DNA of 64,000 bases, from NCBI RefSeq assembly GCF_003014715.1, contig NZ_PYAV01000003.1, positions 1 through 64,000 on the forward strand, given 5' to 3'. Positions 25,141 through 34,043 of the stretch are shown here, piece by piece. Below the pieces are notes generated by a model. The model did no database searches. It was not told the origin of the DNA and worked only from the letters and a program-made list of their open reading frames with translations. A program made the position numbers and the translations under genes. The number at the start of each line of letters is the position of its first letter. Within the stretch, counting starts at the first letter, position 1. The DNA is from Salsuginibacillus halophilus. GTDB lineage: Bacteria > Bacillota > Bacilli > Bacillales > Marinococcaceae.

Positions 25141-25683
25141 GTGTTTTATTTACTCGTAGATGAAGAGATCTCGTTGAAGCTTGGCACAGTCCGGGACGCT
25201 GAAGCGTTATTTACCATCATTGACCACGCCAGAGGCGAGTTACGCACTTTTTTACCGTGGGTGGATGAGATGACTTCAGTAGAAGATACTGCGAATTACT
25301 TACAACAAAGTTTAACAGGTTTCGCTCAAGGAAATGTGCTGACTGCCATCATTTACTGTCATGGTATGATGTGTGGTGTTGCCGGGTATAATCAGCTTGA
25401 TCAAAAGCACCGAACCGCCCAAATTGGGTACTGGCTCATTCCTGAATTTCAAGGCCGGGGCATTGCAACAAAAGGAGCTGCTGCATTAACAACGGAAGCT
25501 TTTAATTCTGAAAACATGTACCGGGTGGAGATTCGTGCGGCAGTGGAAAATGTAAACAGCCTGGCTGTACCGGAGCGTCTCGGTTTTGTAAAAGAAGGAA
25601 CGCTCCGCGGGGTGGAACATGTGCACGGTACGTTTTTGGATCATGTCGTGTACAGCACGCTCGCATCGGAGTGGAGGAGTTAA
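25141..25683 (+). CDS. GNAT acetyltransferase, RimJ/RimL type
   Basis: A 180-residue acetyltransferase of the ribosomal-protein-serine/alanine acetyltransferase group (YdaF-like). Acetyl-CoA binding is marked by IGYWLIPEFQGRGIATKGAA near residue 98 and by NVNSLAVPERLGFVKEGTLR near 138, in which the usual NxxS/A alignment is kept. The start is GTG behind GGGGGCGGCAG, 15 bases after mtnE, so the two may be co-transcribed. The acceptor is unknown. Confidence 0.85.
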   Translation: MFYLLVDEEISLKLGTVRDAEALFTIIDHARGELRTFLPWVDEMTSVEDTANYLQQSLTGFAQGNVLTAIIYCHGMMCGVAGYNQLDQKHRTAQIGYWLIPEFQGRGIATKGAAALTTEAFNSENMYRVEIRAAVENVNSLAVPERLGFVKEGTLRGVEHVHGTFLDHVVYSTLASEWRS

Positions 25684-25710
25684 GAATTTACATTTAAGGG
25701 GGAGATCCAT

Positions 25711-26004
25711 TTGGCCAAACAAGATAAACAAACGATTAAATATACTTCAACCCTTGCTGGTATTTTAGGGTTCGGCTTTGCAGTATACAGCTATATTATT
25801 TATATGATTTTTAACTTTGCGTTATGGGCTCTTTTCAGTTTTGGCGCTTTATTTTTTGCTTTCGGGATTTATGCATTTATGAAAGGAGTAAATAAAGCGG
25901 TACGGCCGAATCCGGAGGCAAAACCATGGGCTTATACAGCATTTATCGTATCGCTTCTCGTTGGTTTTATGATGGCTGCTGTTTTAGCACAGGCACAGAC
26001 GTAG
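25711..26004 (+). CDS. Small membrane protein of unknown function
   Basis: A 97-residue protein with three hydrophobic segments (about 14-34, 38-56 and 74-92) and a short basic loop. Not recognised. The TTG start at 25711 lies 6 bases after AAGGGGGAG. It precedes htpX by 66 bp on the same strand and could share its message, consistent with a membrane-quality role, but this is only positional. Confidence 0.65.
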   Translation: MAKQDKQTIKYTSTLAGILGFGFAVYSYIIYMIFNFALWALFSFGALFFAFGIYAFMKGVNKAVRPNPEAKPWAYTAFIVSLLVGFMMAAVLAQAQT

Positions 26005-26070
26005 GTCTTGCAAAGCTCTAAAGTTCAGCCTAAAATGAAGCAGGCAGCTTAAACAGGGAGGTAGAAACTA

Positions 26071-26979
26071 TTGGGGAAGCGGATTTTACTATTGGTGGTA
26101 ACAAACGTATTTGTTTTGTTGACCATTATGATTGTGTGGGGGTTAATTTTAGCTTTCACAGATATTGACGGATCGTTTCAAACCGATACGACTGGTGGTT
26201 TGGCAACGATTGAGTATATGAACTTGTTCGTCTTCAGCTTAGTTGTCGGTTTTGCCGGGTCGTTTATTTCTTTAGCAATGTCCCGCTTTATTGCAAAGAA
26301 AGTGCATAAAGTAAAAGTATTAAACCCTGAAGATAACTTGTCACGGGCAGAACAGGCAGTGGTTGATAAAGTACACAGAAATGCCCGGGCGGCCGGCATG
26401 ATGCATATGCCGGAAGTGGGGATTTATCAGTCAAATGAGGTCAACGCATTTGCGACAGGTCCGACAAAGAAACGTTCGCTCGTTGCTGTATCGAGCGGGT
26501 TGCTGCAGTCGATGGATGACGATGCCGTAGAAGGTGTTATTGCGCATGAAGTGGCCCACGTCTCGAACGGCGACATGGTAACAATGACGCTTCTACAAGG
26601 GGTTGTGAACACTTTCGTCGTCTTCTTTTCCCGTATTGCGGCGATTCTCGTATCCCGACTCGTTCGTTCTGAAATGCAGACGATGGTTCGTTTTCTCTCT
26701 GCCATCGTGTTTCAAATTTTATTTTCAATTCTCGGCAGTATTGTCGTCATGTGGTTCTCACGTTACAGAGAATACCGCGCTGACCAAGGCGGGGCGGATC
26801 TTGCCGGAAAAGATAAGATGGCACATGCCCTTCGTTCCTTGCAGCAGCATGTCAACCGGGTGGATGATAGTGACGAAGCAGTGCAGACGCTTAAGATTAA
26901 CAATAAACGCAGCATGGCGCAGATGTTTTCATCCCACCCGCCGCTTGAAGAGCGAATCCGCCGGTTAGAAGCGCGTTAA
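26071..26979 (+). CDS. htpX: Membrane zinc metalloprotease HtpX
   Basis: A 302-residue M48-family protease of membrane protein quality control. Two N-terminal membrane helices (about 5-27 and 45-68) precede the catalytic domain with the zinc motif HEVAH (in [16 protein letters not shown], near residue 155); the third ligand Glu is expected in [12 protein letters not shown], near 230. Two further helices lie between. C-terminal [14 protein letters not shown] is typical. The TTG start follows GGGAGGTAGAAACTA. Ends at a strong bidirectional terminator. Confidence 0.95.
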   Translation: MGKRILLLVVTNVFVLLTIMIVWGLILAFTDIDGSFQTDTTGGLATIEYMNLFVFSLVVGFAGSFISLAMSRFIAKKVHKVKVLNPEDNLSRAEQAVVDKVHRNARAAGMMHMPEVGIYQSNEVNAFATGPTKKRSLVAVSSGLLQSMDDDAVEGVIAHEVAHVSNGDMVTMTLLQGVVNTFVVFFSRIAAILVSRLVRSEMQTMVRFLSAIVFQILFSILGSIVVMWFSRYREYRADQGGADLAGKDKMAHALRSLQQHVNRVDDSDEAVQTLKINNKRSMAQMFSSHPPLEERIRRLEAR

Positions 26980-26985
26980 TTAAAG

Positions 26986-27025
26986 AAAAAAGAGCTGCCC
27001 CCATGATTGAGGGCAGCTCTTTTTT
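26986..27025. terminator. Bidirectional terminator between htpX and the 27024 gene
   Basis: AAAAAGAGCTGCCC and GGGCAGCTCTTTTTT form a 14-bp perfect stem serving both converging genes; it overlaps the stop of the minus-strand gene. Confidence 0.92.
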
Positions 27026-27263
27026 AGTGTTCTATAATTTGTACTTTTTCTTTTTTGACAACGGTACGCGCATGTGGAAAGCGCTCCGTTTCTTCAGGGA
27101 ATGGAAAGTCAACAAATTCGATTGCAATGGAGCGCTCATATTCTGCAATGATCGAGCATTCTTTTTCTTCAAGGTAGACGGTTTGGCCAGCATGAAATTG
27201 ATCAAAAGCGCGCATTGTTTTTCCGTAAACAGAACTTTGGTTGGTTGTTTCATTCGTAGACAT
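27024..27263 (-). CDS. Small protein paralogous to the product at 39245-39436
   Basis: A 79-residue protein of unknown function. It contains FHAGQTVYLEEKECSIIAEY, then RSIAIEFVDFPFPE and RTVVKKEKVQI, aligning with FEIGQTVYYQGEEMTVINEL, RTLVLEYVHFVPLS and RIVVRKNKVTL of the gene at 39245. The pattern suggests a small beta-barrel (KOW/SH3-like). The ATG at 27263 has AAAAGGGG at proper spacing; another ATG six bases upstream is too close. The overlapping alternative frame is rejected because only this one has a paralog. Confidence 0.72.
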   Translation of the reverse strand: MSTNETTNQSSVYGKTMRAFDQFHAGQTVYLEEKECSIIAEYERSIAIEFVDFPFPEETERFPHARTVVKKEKVQIIEH

Positions 27264-27510
27264 GTACATGACCCCTTTTTCAAAGTCTATCTTTCTACTG
27301 CATGTTATATGGAAGGTAGTGGAATTTTGTTATTTTACATTTTACTTCGAAGGTAGAAAAAATGCAATCTGATTTCTGAAAATAGGAAGTTTTCACTACA
27401 GTAGATAACCCCTTTCTTTTCGGTATTTCCCCAAAAATCTGCAAAAATCGTTTTAGTATGTTAAAATTATCATGTAAACATTAAATTTTGTTAACAACGG
27501 GGGTTGGAGC

Positions 27511-28407
27511 ATGAGAGCTTGGAAACGGACAACCGCAACATCAGTATTGGCAGGCACTTTAATATTAGCCGGGTGCGGGGATGCAGACGGCGACGATTCA
27601 AATGGTGAAGATGATGGTAATGCTGAAAGCGGCGGCTCAGTAGAAATTGGTTATAACAACTGGGCCGAAAATATTGCTGTGACCAACATGTGGGCCATTC
27701 TATTGGAAGAAGAGGGTTATGATGTTGAGATGAGCAACATGGAGAAAGCACCGCTTTTTGCCGGCGTTGCTTCTGGCGATGTTGATATCGGTATGGAAGT
27801 ATGGCTGCCGACAACTGATCAGCATCATATCGATGAATACGGTGATGATTTTGATATTCAAGACGAGTGGTACGAGGGTACAGTGTTAGGTTTAGCTGTG
27901 CCAGAATACATGGAAGACCTTAATTCACTTGAGGATTTAAATGATTACGCTGAAGAGCTTGATGAAACGATTATGGGTATTGAGCCAGGCTCCTCACTTG
28001 TTGAAACGACAGAAGAAGTGCAGGAAGTTTACGATTTAGACTTGGATCTGCAAACGTCGTCTGAACAAGCGATGATTTCAGAACTAGACAGTGCGTACAG
28101 CAGTGAGGAGCCGATTGTCGTCACGATGTGGAGCCCGCACTGGGTATTAGCTGAATATGACATTAAATATTTAGAAGATCCGGAAAATGTGTACGGCGAT
28201 GGCGATGATATCGTCTATATTTCACGTGACGGATTTGAAGAAGAATATGAAGAAGTTGTGCAGTATTTGAACAATATGTTTTTTGATGACGAGACCCTTG
28301 GTGCATTAATGGCTGAAATTAATGAAGCTGATGATGCCCAGGAAGGTGCCCAAGCTTGGATCGATGACAACCGTGAGCTTGTTGATGAATGGCTCGAGAT
28401 TGACTAA
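27511..28407 (+). CDS. Glycine betaine/proline-type ABC transporter substrate-binding lipoprotein
   Basis: A 298-residue OpuAC/ProX-type binding protein. The signal peptide ends in the lipobox LAGC (Cys 22), followed by a very acidic, glycine-rich linker. The domain shows YNNWAENIAVTNMWAILLEE, GDVDIGMEVWLPTTDQ and VVTMWSPHWVLAEYDIKYL, whose tryptophans suit a quaternary-ammonium cage. The extreme acidity fits a halophile. No permease or ATPase gene is adjacent, so it is an orphan in this window and would have to use a transporter elsewhere. ATG behind GGGGGTTGGAGC. Confidence 0.88.
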   Translation: MRAWKRTTATSVLAGTLILAGCGDADGDDSNGEDDGNAESGGSVEIGYNNWAENIAVTNMWAILLEEEGYDVEMSNMEKAPLFAGVASGDVDIGMEVWLPTTDQHHIDEYGDDFDIQDEWYEGTVLGLAVPEYMEDLNSLEDLNDYAEELDETIMGIEPGSSLVETTEEVQEVYDLDLDLQTSSEQAMISELDSAYSSEEPIVVTMWSPHWVLAEYDIKYLEDPENVYGDGDDIVYISRDGFEEEYEEVVQYLNNMFFDDETLGALMAEINEADDAQEGAQAWIDDNRELVDEWLEID

Positions 28408-28443
28408 GTTTTGCTAACTCAAATTTGAAGACAAAGATAAACG

Positions 28444-28476
28444 AGGTGGTCTGTGTTAAGACAGGCCACCTTCTTC
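28444..28476 (+). terminator. Probable terminator of the binding-protein gene
   Basis: GGTGGTCTGT/ACAGGCCACC hairpin followed by TTCTTC; the T tract is weak. Confidence 0.5.
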
Positions 28477-28642
28477 ATATGTACGACGTCTGGGCTGCTT
28501 TACAGCGGTCTTTTTTTTATGTCCTTGAAGTTCAAAAAGGGTTCACTTCCGCATATTTACGTTTATATGGTATCCTTGAATGTGAAATATTTCACGTATT
28601 TAATTTAAATGCTCAATTCGAAAGGGAGGCTGACGGTGACTG

Positions 28643-30361
28643 ATGAAATTTTTAAAAGAGACAGCGCGCCAGTTTCGCTCCATACAGTTACTGCTAGGCT
28701 TAAATACGATCGTTTATGCAGCTGCCATTGTTTTGCAGGCTTATACCGTTGTACGCCTCGTTCATGATATTTTTCTTCAACAAGTATCGTTTCAAGCAGT
28801 CCAACCCTTTCTTATACTGCTCGCTTTCGCTCTGCTCGTTCGAATCGGATCACAGTATGTCAAAGGTAGTTTAGGAAGTTTGATGGCAAAGCAGGCTAAA
28901 AATTCATTACGCAGCGAGATGCTGGAGAAGGTTAGGCAAACACCGCTTTTTTATCGACAAGAAACAGGGAGCAGGCTGTCGACACTGCTTGATGCGGTTG
29001 ATGAAACTGGACCGTTTTTTCATCGCTATTACCCGCAGATGATCGAGACAACAGGTACAGCACTCCTTATTTTAATTGTTGTCTTTAGTCAAAATGTAAT
29101 ATCAGGGTTGATTTTACTCATTACCGCGCCGTTTATACCATTTGCGATGGCTGTTATTGGCAGCCGTACAGAGAAAAAGTCAAAGGAGCTCGTGTCAGAG
29201 CTTCAGCAGTTTTCCAACACGTTTTACGACAAGGTGCAAGGCCTTTTAACCTTAAAACTGTTTCAACGCGCAGAACGAGAAACTGAAAATGTGGGCCGTG
29301 CAAGTGAAAACTTTCGTGATCGTACGATGCAAGTATTAAAAGTAGCTTTTATGAATTCGTTTATGCTTGAGTTGATTTCAATGATCGGGATCGGGCTTGT
29401 GGCAATTGAAGTCGGGCTTCGTTTAGCATTGTTTGACCAACTGACGTTTTTTACCGCTTTTTTCGTGCTTGTTCTGGCACCGGAGTTTTATACCCAGTTC
29501 CGTCAACTTGGAAGTGCATTTCATAGTGGTAAAGGAAGTGCAGGTGCTGCTGAAGTGATTGAAGACCAGCTTGTTCAACCTGATGAAAGTGCGAAAAGAT
29601 ATGAAAGTAAAAGCGTACCTGATCAAGCACCTTCCCTAACTTTTCAATCAATGCACGCAGCTTATCCATCAGCTGACACTGCGGTATTAAAAGATATTTC
29701 TTTACATGTAGACGCAGAAAAGTCAGTCGCAGTTGTCGGGCCAAGCGGCAGCGGAAAATCCACATTGTTGCGAGCGGCAGCAGGAATCTTAAAACCATCC
29801 GCCGGCGATGTGCTTTACAATGGCGTTCAGTTAAATGAAATTGAAGAAAGCGAGCGCTTAAATCAAACCGCATTTGTTACACAAGATCCACACATTTTTC
29901 GCGCGTCTGTGAAGGATAATATTTGTATGGGTGCTGAAAACAATGTGAGTGACGCAGATTTTCAAGCGGTTCTCGACCAAGTGCGGCTGACCGCGTGGGT
30001 CGAGCGTCTGCCTCAAAAAGAAGAAACGTTGTTAGGTGAAGGAGAAAGAGGGCTATCCGGTGGAGAAAAGCAACGGATTGCTTTAGCGCGAGCGCTCGTG
30101 AAAAAACCGAAACTTGTACTGCTTGATGAGCCAGGTACAGGCCTTGATGTTGTGACAGAATCTGCCTTAAAAGAGACCCTGCAAAAGCTTTCAGCAAACG
30201 CTACTGTTGTTACTGTTGCGCATAGAATGACGACTGTCCAGACAGCTGATGAAGTTGTCCTCCTTGAAAAAGGGAAAACCACAGCAGTGGGAAGGCACGA
30301 GCAGTTAATGAATGAATGTGAAAATTATCAACAATTGTTCTCAACAAAGGAAGGAAGGTGA
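28643..30361 (+). CDS. cydD: Thiol reductant ABC exporter subunit CydD
   Basis: One half of the heterodimeric CydDC exporter, which exports glutathione/cysteine-type thiols and is needed to assemble cytochrome bd. The 572-residue protein has a six-helix membrane domain (about 15-310) and an ABC ATPase domain: Walker A VGPSGSGKST near 363, signature LSGGEKQRIALARAL near 472 and Walker B LVLLDEPGTGLD near 494. It comes first and cydC follows 4 bases later. No cydAB genes are in the window. Confidence 0.9.
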   Translation: MKFLKETARQFRSIQLLLGLNTIVYAAAIVLQAYTVVRLVHDIFLQQVSFQAVQPFLILLAFALLVRIGSQYVKGSLGSLMAKQAKNSLRSEMLEKVRQTPLFYRQETGSRLSTLLDAVDETGPFFHRYYPQMIETTGTALLILIVVFSQNVISGLILLITAPFIPFAMAVIGSRTEKKSKELVSELQQFSNTFYDKVQGLLTLKLFQRAERETENVGRASENFRDRTMQVLKVAFMNSFMLELISMIGIGLVAIEVGLRLALFDQLTFFTAFFVLVLAPEFYTQFRQLGSAFHSGKGSAGAAEVIEDQLVQPDESAKRYESKSVPDQAPSLTFQSMHAAYPSADTAVLKDISLHVDAEKSVAVVGPSGSGKSTLLRAAAGILKPSAGDVLYNGVQLNEIEESERLNQTAFVTQDPHIFRASVKDNICMGAENNVSDADFQAVLDQVRLTAWVERLPQKEETLLGEGERGLSGGEKQRIALARALVKKPKLVLLDEPGTGLDVVTESALKETLQKLSANATVVTVAHRMTTVQTADEVVLLEKGKTTAVGRHEQLMNECENYQQLFSTKEGR

Positions 30362-30365
30362 GGTC

Positions 30366-32072
30366 ATGCGGGAGCTGAAAGACATTACGTCGCTCGTGCT
30401 GCAGGAGAAAAAAACGGTATGGATGACGCTAGCTTTCGGATTGTTTGCAGGCCTTGCCGGGGTCAGTCTATTTTCAGCAAGCGGCTATTTGATTTCTATT
30501 GCTGCGTTAGAGACACCGATTTATATATTAACGATCTTTATTGTTCTCATTAAACTGCTCGGCTTTTTACGAGCAGGAGCACGTTATGTGGAGCGCTACG
30601 TCTCTCATGATGCGACGTTTATGATATTAAAGCGGCTGCGGACGACATTTTTCAGTCGTTTAATTCCGGAAGTTCCCCGGTTGTTTAACCGCTACCCAAA
30701 AGGTGAACTTCTCAATCGAGTAACTGCTGATGTTGAGAATTTGCAGTACTACTTTTTACGTGTGTTGTACCCACCTTTATTGTTTACTGTCGTAATGCTT
30801 TTTGTTATCGCTTTTTACAGTGTGTTTTCACTATGGCAGGCACTAGCTGTAGCCGTAGCGTTTATCGTTACACTGCTTGTTATGCCGGCGCTTGGCATTT
30901 GGCGTCTGCGCAGGCGCGATGATCAGGTTCAACAAGCCCGGGGGCGTCTTATGACTGAGGCTGCAGATGTATTACATGGACGAACAGACCTTTTTATGGC
31001 AAATGAGCTTGATGATCATATTTCAAATTTAAAAGAAACGAGTAAGCAGTACAGTGAAACTGCAGCTGGTGCCGAACGAAGCTTACGCCAGCAGGAAACG
31101 TGGCAGCTCCTCGTTTCATTTACAGTAGTTTGGGTAGTAACTGCCATTGCAGGATTTGAAGCATCTGCTGGTGAGCTTGGTGGTGTGTATATTGCAATGT
31201 TAATTTTACTTGCAATGGTTGCCTTCGAAACGGCTGAGCCCCTTGGCGTGTTTCCGTATCATTTTCACCAAGCTGCTCAAGCTGCCGGACGCCTGCATGA
31301 TGTGACTGAAGATAAAGAGAGTACTGTACAAACTGCAATGAGTGCTGATCCACCTTCATTTACATTACACAAAGCAGGCTTTCATTATCCTGGTGAAACG
31401 CTGCCGGCGCTTGATCAAGCTAATGCTTCAATTCCGGCCGCGCGTCATACAGCGGTAGTTGGCGCAAGCGGTGCTGGAAAAACGGTGCTTTTACATGTGT
31501 TGTTACGTGTTTTAACAGCAACAGACGGGCGTGTTGAAATTCATGGTCAATCAGCAGAAAATATTTCTCCTGAATCATTATGGGAAATGACAAATGTTAG
31601 TTTGCAGGAGCACGCCTTTTTCCAAGGCACGATTCGAGATAACTTAAACCTGCGTGAACATGATGTAACTGATGAAGCATTATTGAAGGCACTTCAAGAC
31701 GCTGAAGCAGGAGAGTTTTCACTTGATGCCGTAGTTGAGGAGCAGGGGAGAAACTTATCCGGCGGAGAGCGGCAGCGACTTGCGCTCGCACGGTTGTTTT
31801 TACATGACGCACCGCTCTGGATGCTTGATGAGCCCCTTACCGGGATTGATCCGGCCTCTCGTGTTAAGTTGAAAGCTAAGTTAAAAGAGCGTACAAAAGG
31901 GCGGACCGTCGTTTGGGTTACCCACGAACTATCAGAGGTTGAAGATGCAGACCACGTCGTTGTCCTTCAAGATGGTACAGTTGTTGAAGAAGGCACCTAT
32001 ATAGATCTCATGACGCGCGGCGGTACGCTTTGTGAAATGAAACAAGTGGAAAAAAACATGTTGCAAGCATAA
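30366..32072 (+). CDS. cydC: Thiol reductant ABC exporter subunit CydC
   Basis: The 568-residue partner of CydD. The membrane domain contains the CydC-typical FSASGYLISIAALETPIYIL (about 36-55) and RAGARYVERYVSHDATFMIL. The ATPase domain has Walker A VGASGAGKTVLL near 368, signature LSGGERQRLALARL near 464 and Walker B DEPLTGIDP. The ATG at 30366 is behind AAGGTGAGG right after the cydD stop; in-frame codons upstream lie inside cydD. sspM follows 47 bases after the stop. Confidence 0.9.
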   Translation: MRELKDITSLVLQEKKTVWMTLAFGLFAGLAGVSLFSASGYLISIAALETPIYILTIFIVLIKLLGFLRAGARYVERYVSHDATFMILKRLRTTFFSRLIPEVPRLFNRYPKGELLNRVTADVENLQYYFLRVLYPPLLFTVVMLFVIAFYSVFSLWQALAVAVAFIVTLLVMPALGIWRLRRRDDQVQQARGRLMTEAADVLHGRTDLFMANELDDHISNLKETSKQYSETAAGAERSLRQQETWQLLVSFTVVWVVTAIAGFEASAGELGGVYIAMLILLAMVAFETAEPLGVFPYHFHQAAQAAGRLHDVTEDKESTVQTAMSADPPSFTLHKAGFHYPGETLPALDQANASIPAARHTAVVGASGAGKTVLLHVLLRVLTATDGRVEIHGQSAENISPESLWEMTNVSLQEHAFFQGTIRDNLNLREHDVTDEALLKALQDAEAGEFSLDAVVEEQGRNLSGGERQRLALARLFLHDAPLWMLDEPLTGIDPASRVKLKAKLKERTKGRTVVWVTHELSEVEDADHVVVLQDGTVVEEGTYIDLMTRGGTLCEMKQVEKNMLQA

Positions 32073-32096
32073 TGCTTCTGTTTTTCGGACAAAATA
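32066..32096 (+). promoter_or_regulatory. Candidate sigma-G promoter of sspM
   Basis: AGCATA (32066-32071), 18 bp, CAAAATA (32090-32096) resembles the forespore consensus; it overlaps the end of cydC. A stem TTTTCGGAC/GTCCGAAAA (about 32081-32107) overlaps the downstream side and reaches the ribosome binding site. Confidence 0.45.
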
Positions 32097-32119
32097 ATGT
32101 CCGAAAAGGAGGGGAACTC

Positions 32120-32248
32120 ATGAAAAAAGAAGTTACTGATGGTCGTTCATTTGAACAAAAGAAAAATGAACAGCAGATATCCCACGAAGCGAAAGTCCCT
32201 AAGGCCGGCGATAAAAAGCTGAAAGGTCCAAACCGGCCGGCAGATTAA
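32120..32248 (+). CDS. sspM: Small acid-soluble spore protein SspM
   Basis: A 42-residue lysine-rich protein whose C-terminus, GDKKLKGPNRPAD, closely matches the end of B. subtilis SspM (a 34-residue minor forespore SASP). The ATG at 32120 follows AAAAGGAGGGG. Length, composition, a candidate sigma-G promoter and a terminator 50 bases downstream all support a real small spore gene, easily missed by gene callers. The N-terminal half is not conserved with the reference I recall. Confidence 0.75.
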   Translation: MKKEVTDGRSFEQKKNEQQISHEAKVPKAGDKKLKGPNRPAD

Positions 32249-32295
32249 AGTAAAGTCGAATGCAAGTTAAGCAACATAAAAATATCTGGGCGCTC

Positions 32296-32329
32296 AAGCG
32301 GCGGAATCATAGGGATTTCGTCGCTTTTT
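32296..32329 (+). terminator. Terminator of sspM
   Basis: AAGCGGCG/CGTCGCTT stem (one G-T pair) followed by TTTTT. Confidence 0.6.
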
Positions 32330-32363
32330 GTCGAAGTTTAGGTAAATTTTCTGACGTAATTTT

Positions 32364-32392
32364 TTGAAAATCTCGAAAAAAGCCTTTATTTT
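32364..32392 (+). promoter_or_regulatory. Candidate sigma-A promoter of the abgT operon
   Basis: TTGAAA (32364-32369), 17 bp, TATTTT (32387-32392), 70 bases upstream of the abgT start. Confidence 0.5.
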
Positions 32393-32462
32393 TGCCATCG
32401 AACTATGGTAACTTTCTTATTAAAGGAACATTAAAAGACAATTTCCGAAAAGGGGTGTTACA

Positions 32463-34010
32463 ATGGCAGCTGAAGAGCAGACATCTTCAGAAAAGAAAGG
32501 TTTTTTCAACAAGTTTCTTGATATTGTAGAACGAGGGGGGAACAAGCTGCCCCATCCGTTCATGTTGTTTGTTTACTTGGCACTAATCATTATCGGTTTA
32601 TCATTTGTATTCAATATGCTCGGTATGTCCTATGAAGATCCGCAAAGTGGCGAAACTGTTGCTGTTCAAAACATGATATCAGGCGACGGGCTTCGCTACA
32701 TGATATCTTCAATGCTTGATAACTTTACAGGTTTTGCCCCGCTCGGGCTCGTTCTTGCCATGATGTTTGGTATCGGTCTGGCGCAAAAAGTAGGCTTGAT
32801 TGAAACGTTCATGAAGAAAACAATATTAAACGCACCACAGCGCTTTGTGACTTTTGCAATCATTTTCACAGGTGTTGTTGGTAACCTTGCTTCAGATGCA
32901 GCGTTTGTTATTGTACCGCCTCTTGCTGCGATGGTATTCTACGCGCTCGGTCGTCATCCACTTGCTGGTATGGCTGCAGGTTTTGCCGGAGTGGGTGCAG
33001 GATTTACGGCGAACGTTATTATTGCAGGAACGGATGCACTTTTATCTGGTATTTCATCAGAAGTGATTGCGCCAATTGATGAAACCGCCCAAGTGACGCC
33101 GGTTGATAACTACTTCTTTATGATTCCGTCTGTCCTCATGCTCATGGTTGTTGGTGTATTTGTGACTGAAAAAATCGTTGAACCACGTCTTGGTAAGTAT
33201 GATCCTTCTAAAGGTGACGAAGATATTCAAAATCAGGAAATGGAAGAGATTACGCCGGAGAAAAACCGTGGTTTGCGTAACGCAGCCATTGCAGGTGCCC
33301 TTTATCTGATTGGCGTCAGCCTCTTAATCGTACCGGAAAACGGGGTGCTCCGCGGTGAAGATGGTGCAGTTGTTGATTCTCCGTTCTTTTCGGATATTGT
33401 ACCGTTAATCTTATTCTTCTTTATTACCGTAGCGGTTGTCTACGGTGTAACTGTTAAAGCGATTACTGCAACAAAAGATATTCCGGAATATATGGCCGGT
33501 GCGATGAAAGATATGTCCGGCTACATTGTTTTAATCTTTGCAGCGTCTCAGTTTATCGCTTACTTTGATTGGACAAACATTGGCGGCTTGATTGCTGTCG
33601 GAGGGGCCGATGCTTTAGAAAGCATGGACTTCACCGGACTGCCGGTCATTGTCGGTTTCGTTGCCCTTGCAGCTGTTTTAAACATGTTTATTTTCAGCGG
33701 CTCGGCACAGTGGGCGTTAATGGCACCGATCTTTATTCCGATGTTTTACTACATCAATTACGATCCAGCGTTTGTGCAGCTGGCGTACCGGATTGCAGAT
33801 TCATCCACAAATATTATTACGCCGCTCAATCCATACGTGCCGATGGTCTTAGCGTTTATGAAGCGTTATGATAACAGTGCAGGGTTTGGCTCATTATTTG
33901 CCATCATGCTGCCATATGCATTGTTGTTCTTAAGCATTTGGACTGTCATGCTTATTATCTGGTCGCTTCTCGGTCTACCGATCGGCCCTGGTGTTGACAT
34001 GCACTTGTAA
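32463..34010 (+). CDS. abgT: AbgT-family transporter (p-aminobenzoyl-glutamate type)
   Basis: A 515-residue membrane protein of the AbgT family, which in E. coli takes up p-aminobenzoyl-glutamate and in other bacteria includes sulfonamide efflux pumps. Family segments are NKLPHPFMLFVYLALIIIG near residue 27, GNLASDAAFVIVPPLAAMVF near 140 and FIFSGSAQWALMAPIFIPMF near 409, with about eleven helices and two re-entrant hairpins. It heads an operon with three M20 amidohydrolases, which favours uptake of an N-acyl or aminobenzoyl amino acid for hydrolysis. Start ATG behind AAAGGGGTG. Confidence 0.92.
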   Translation: MAAEEQTSSEKKGFFNKFLDIVERGGNKLPHPFMLFVYLALIIIGLSFVFNMLGMSYEDPQSGETVAVQNMISGDGLRYMISSMLDNFTGFAPLGLVLAMMFGIGLAQKVGLIETFMKKTILNAPQRFVTFAIIFTGVVGNLASDAAFVIVPPLAAMVFYALGRHPLAGMAAGFAGVGAGFTANVIIAGTDALLSGISSEVIAPIDETAQVTPVDNYFFMIPSVLMLMVVGVFVTEKIVEPRLGKYDPSKGDEDIQNQEMEEITPEKNRGLRNAAIAGALYLIGVSLLIVPENGVLRGEDGAVVDSPFFSDIVPLILFFFITVAVVYGVTVKAITATKDIPEYMAGAMKDMSGYIVLIFAASQFIAYFDWTNIGGLIAVGGADALESMDFTGLPVIVGFVALAAVLNMFIFSGSAQWALMAPIFIPMFYYINYDPAFVQLAYRIADSSTNIITPLNPYVPMVLAFMKRYDNSAGFGSLFAIMLPYALLFLSIWTVMLIIWSLLGLPIGPGVDMHL

Positions 34011-34043
34011 TAAAGAAAATTGAGCGGAAACAAAGGAGTATTC

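Noticed and set aside
27032-27283. Alternative minus-strand frame overlapping the small gene at 27024-27263
   Set aside because: The other frame has a paralog at 39245 and a correctly spaced ribosome binding site; this one does not.
32081-32109. Stem TTTTCGGAC/GTCCGAAAA as a simple cydC terminator
   Set aside because: No T run follows on the plus strand; the sequence after it is the sspM ribosome binding site. It was kept only as part of the sspM regulatory region.
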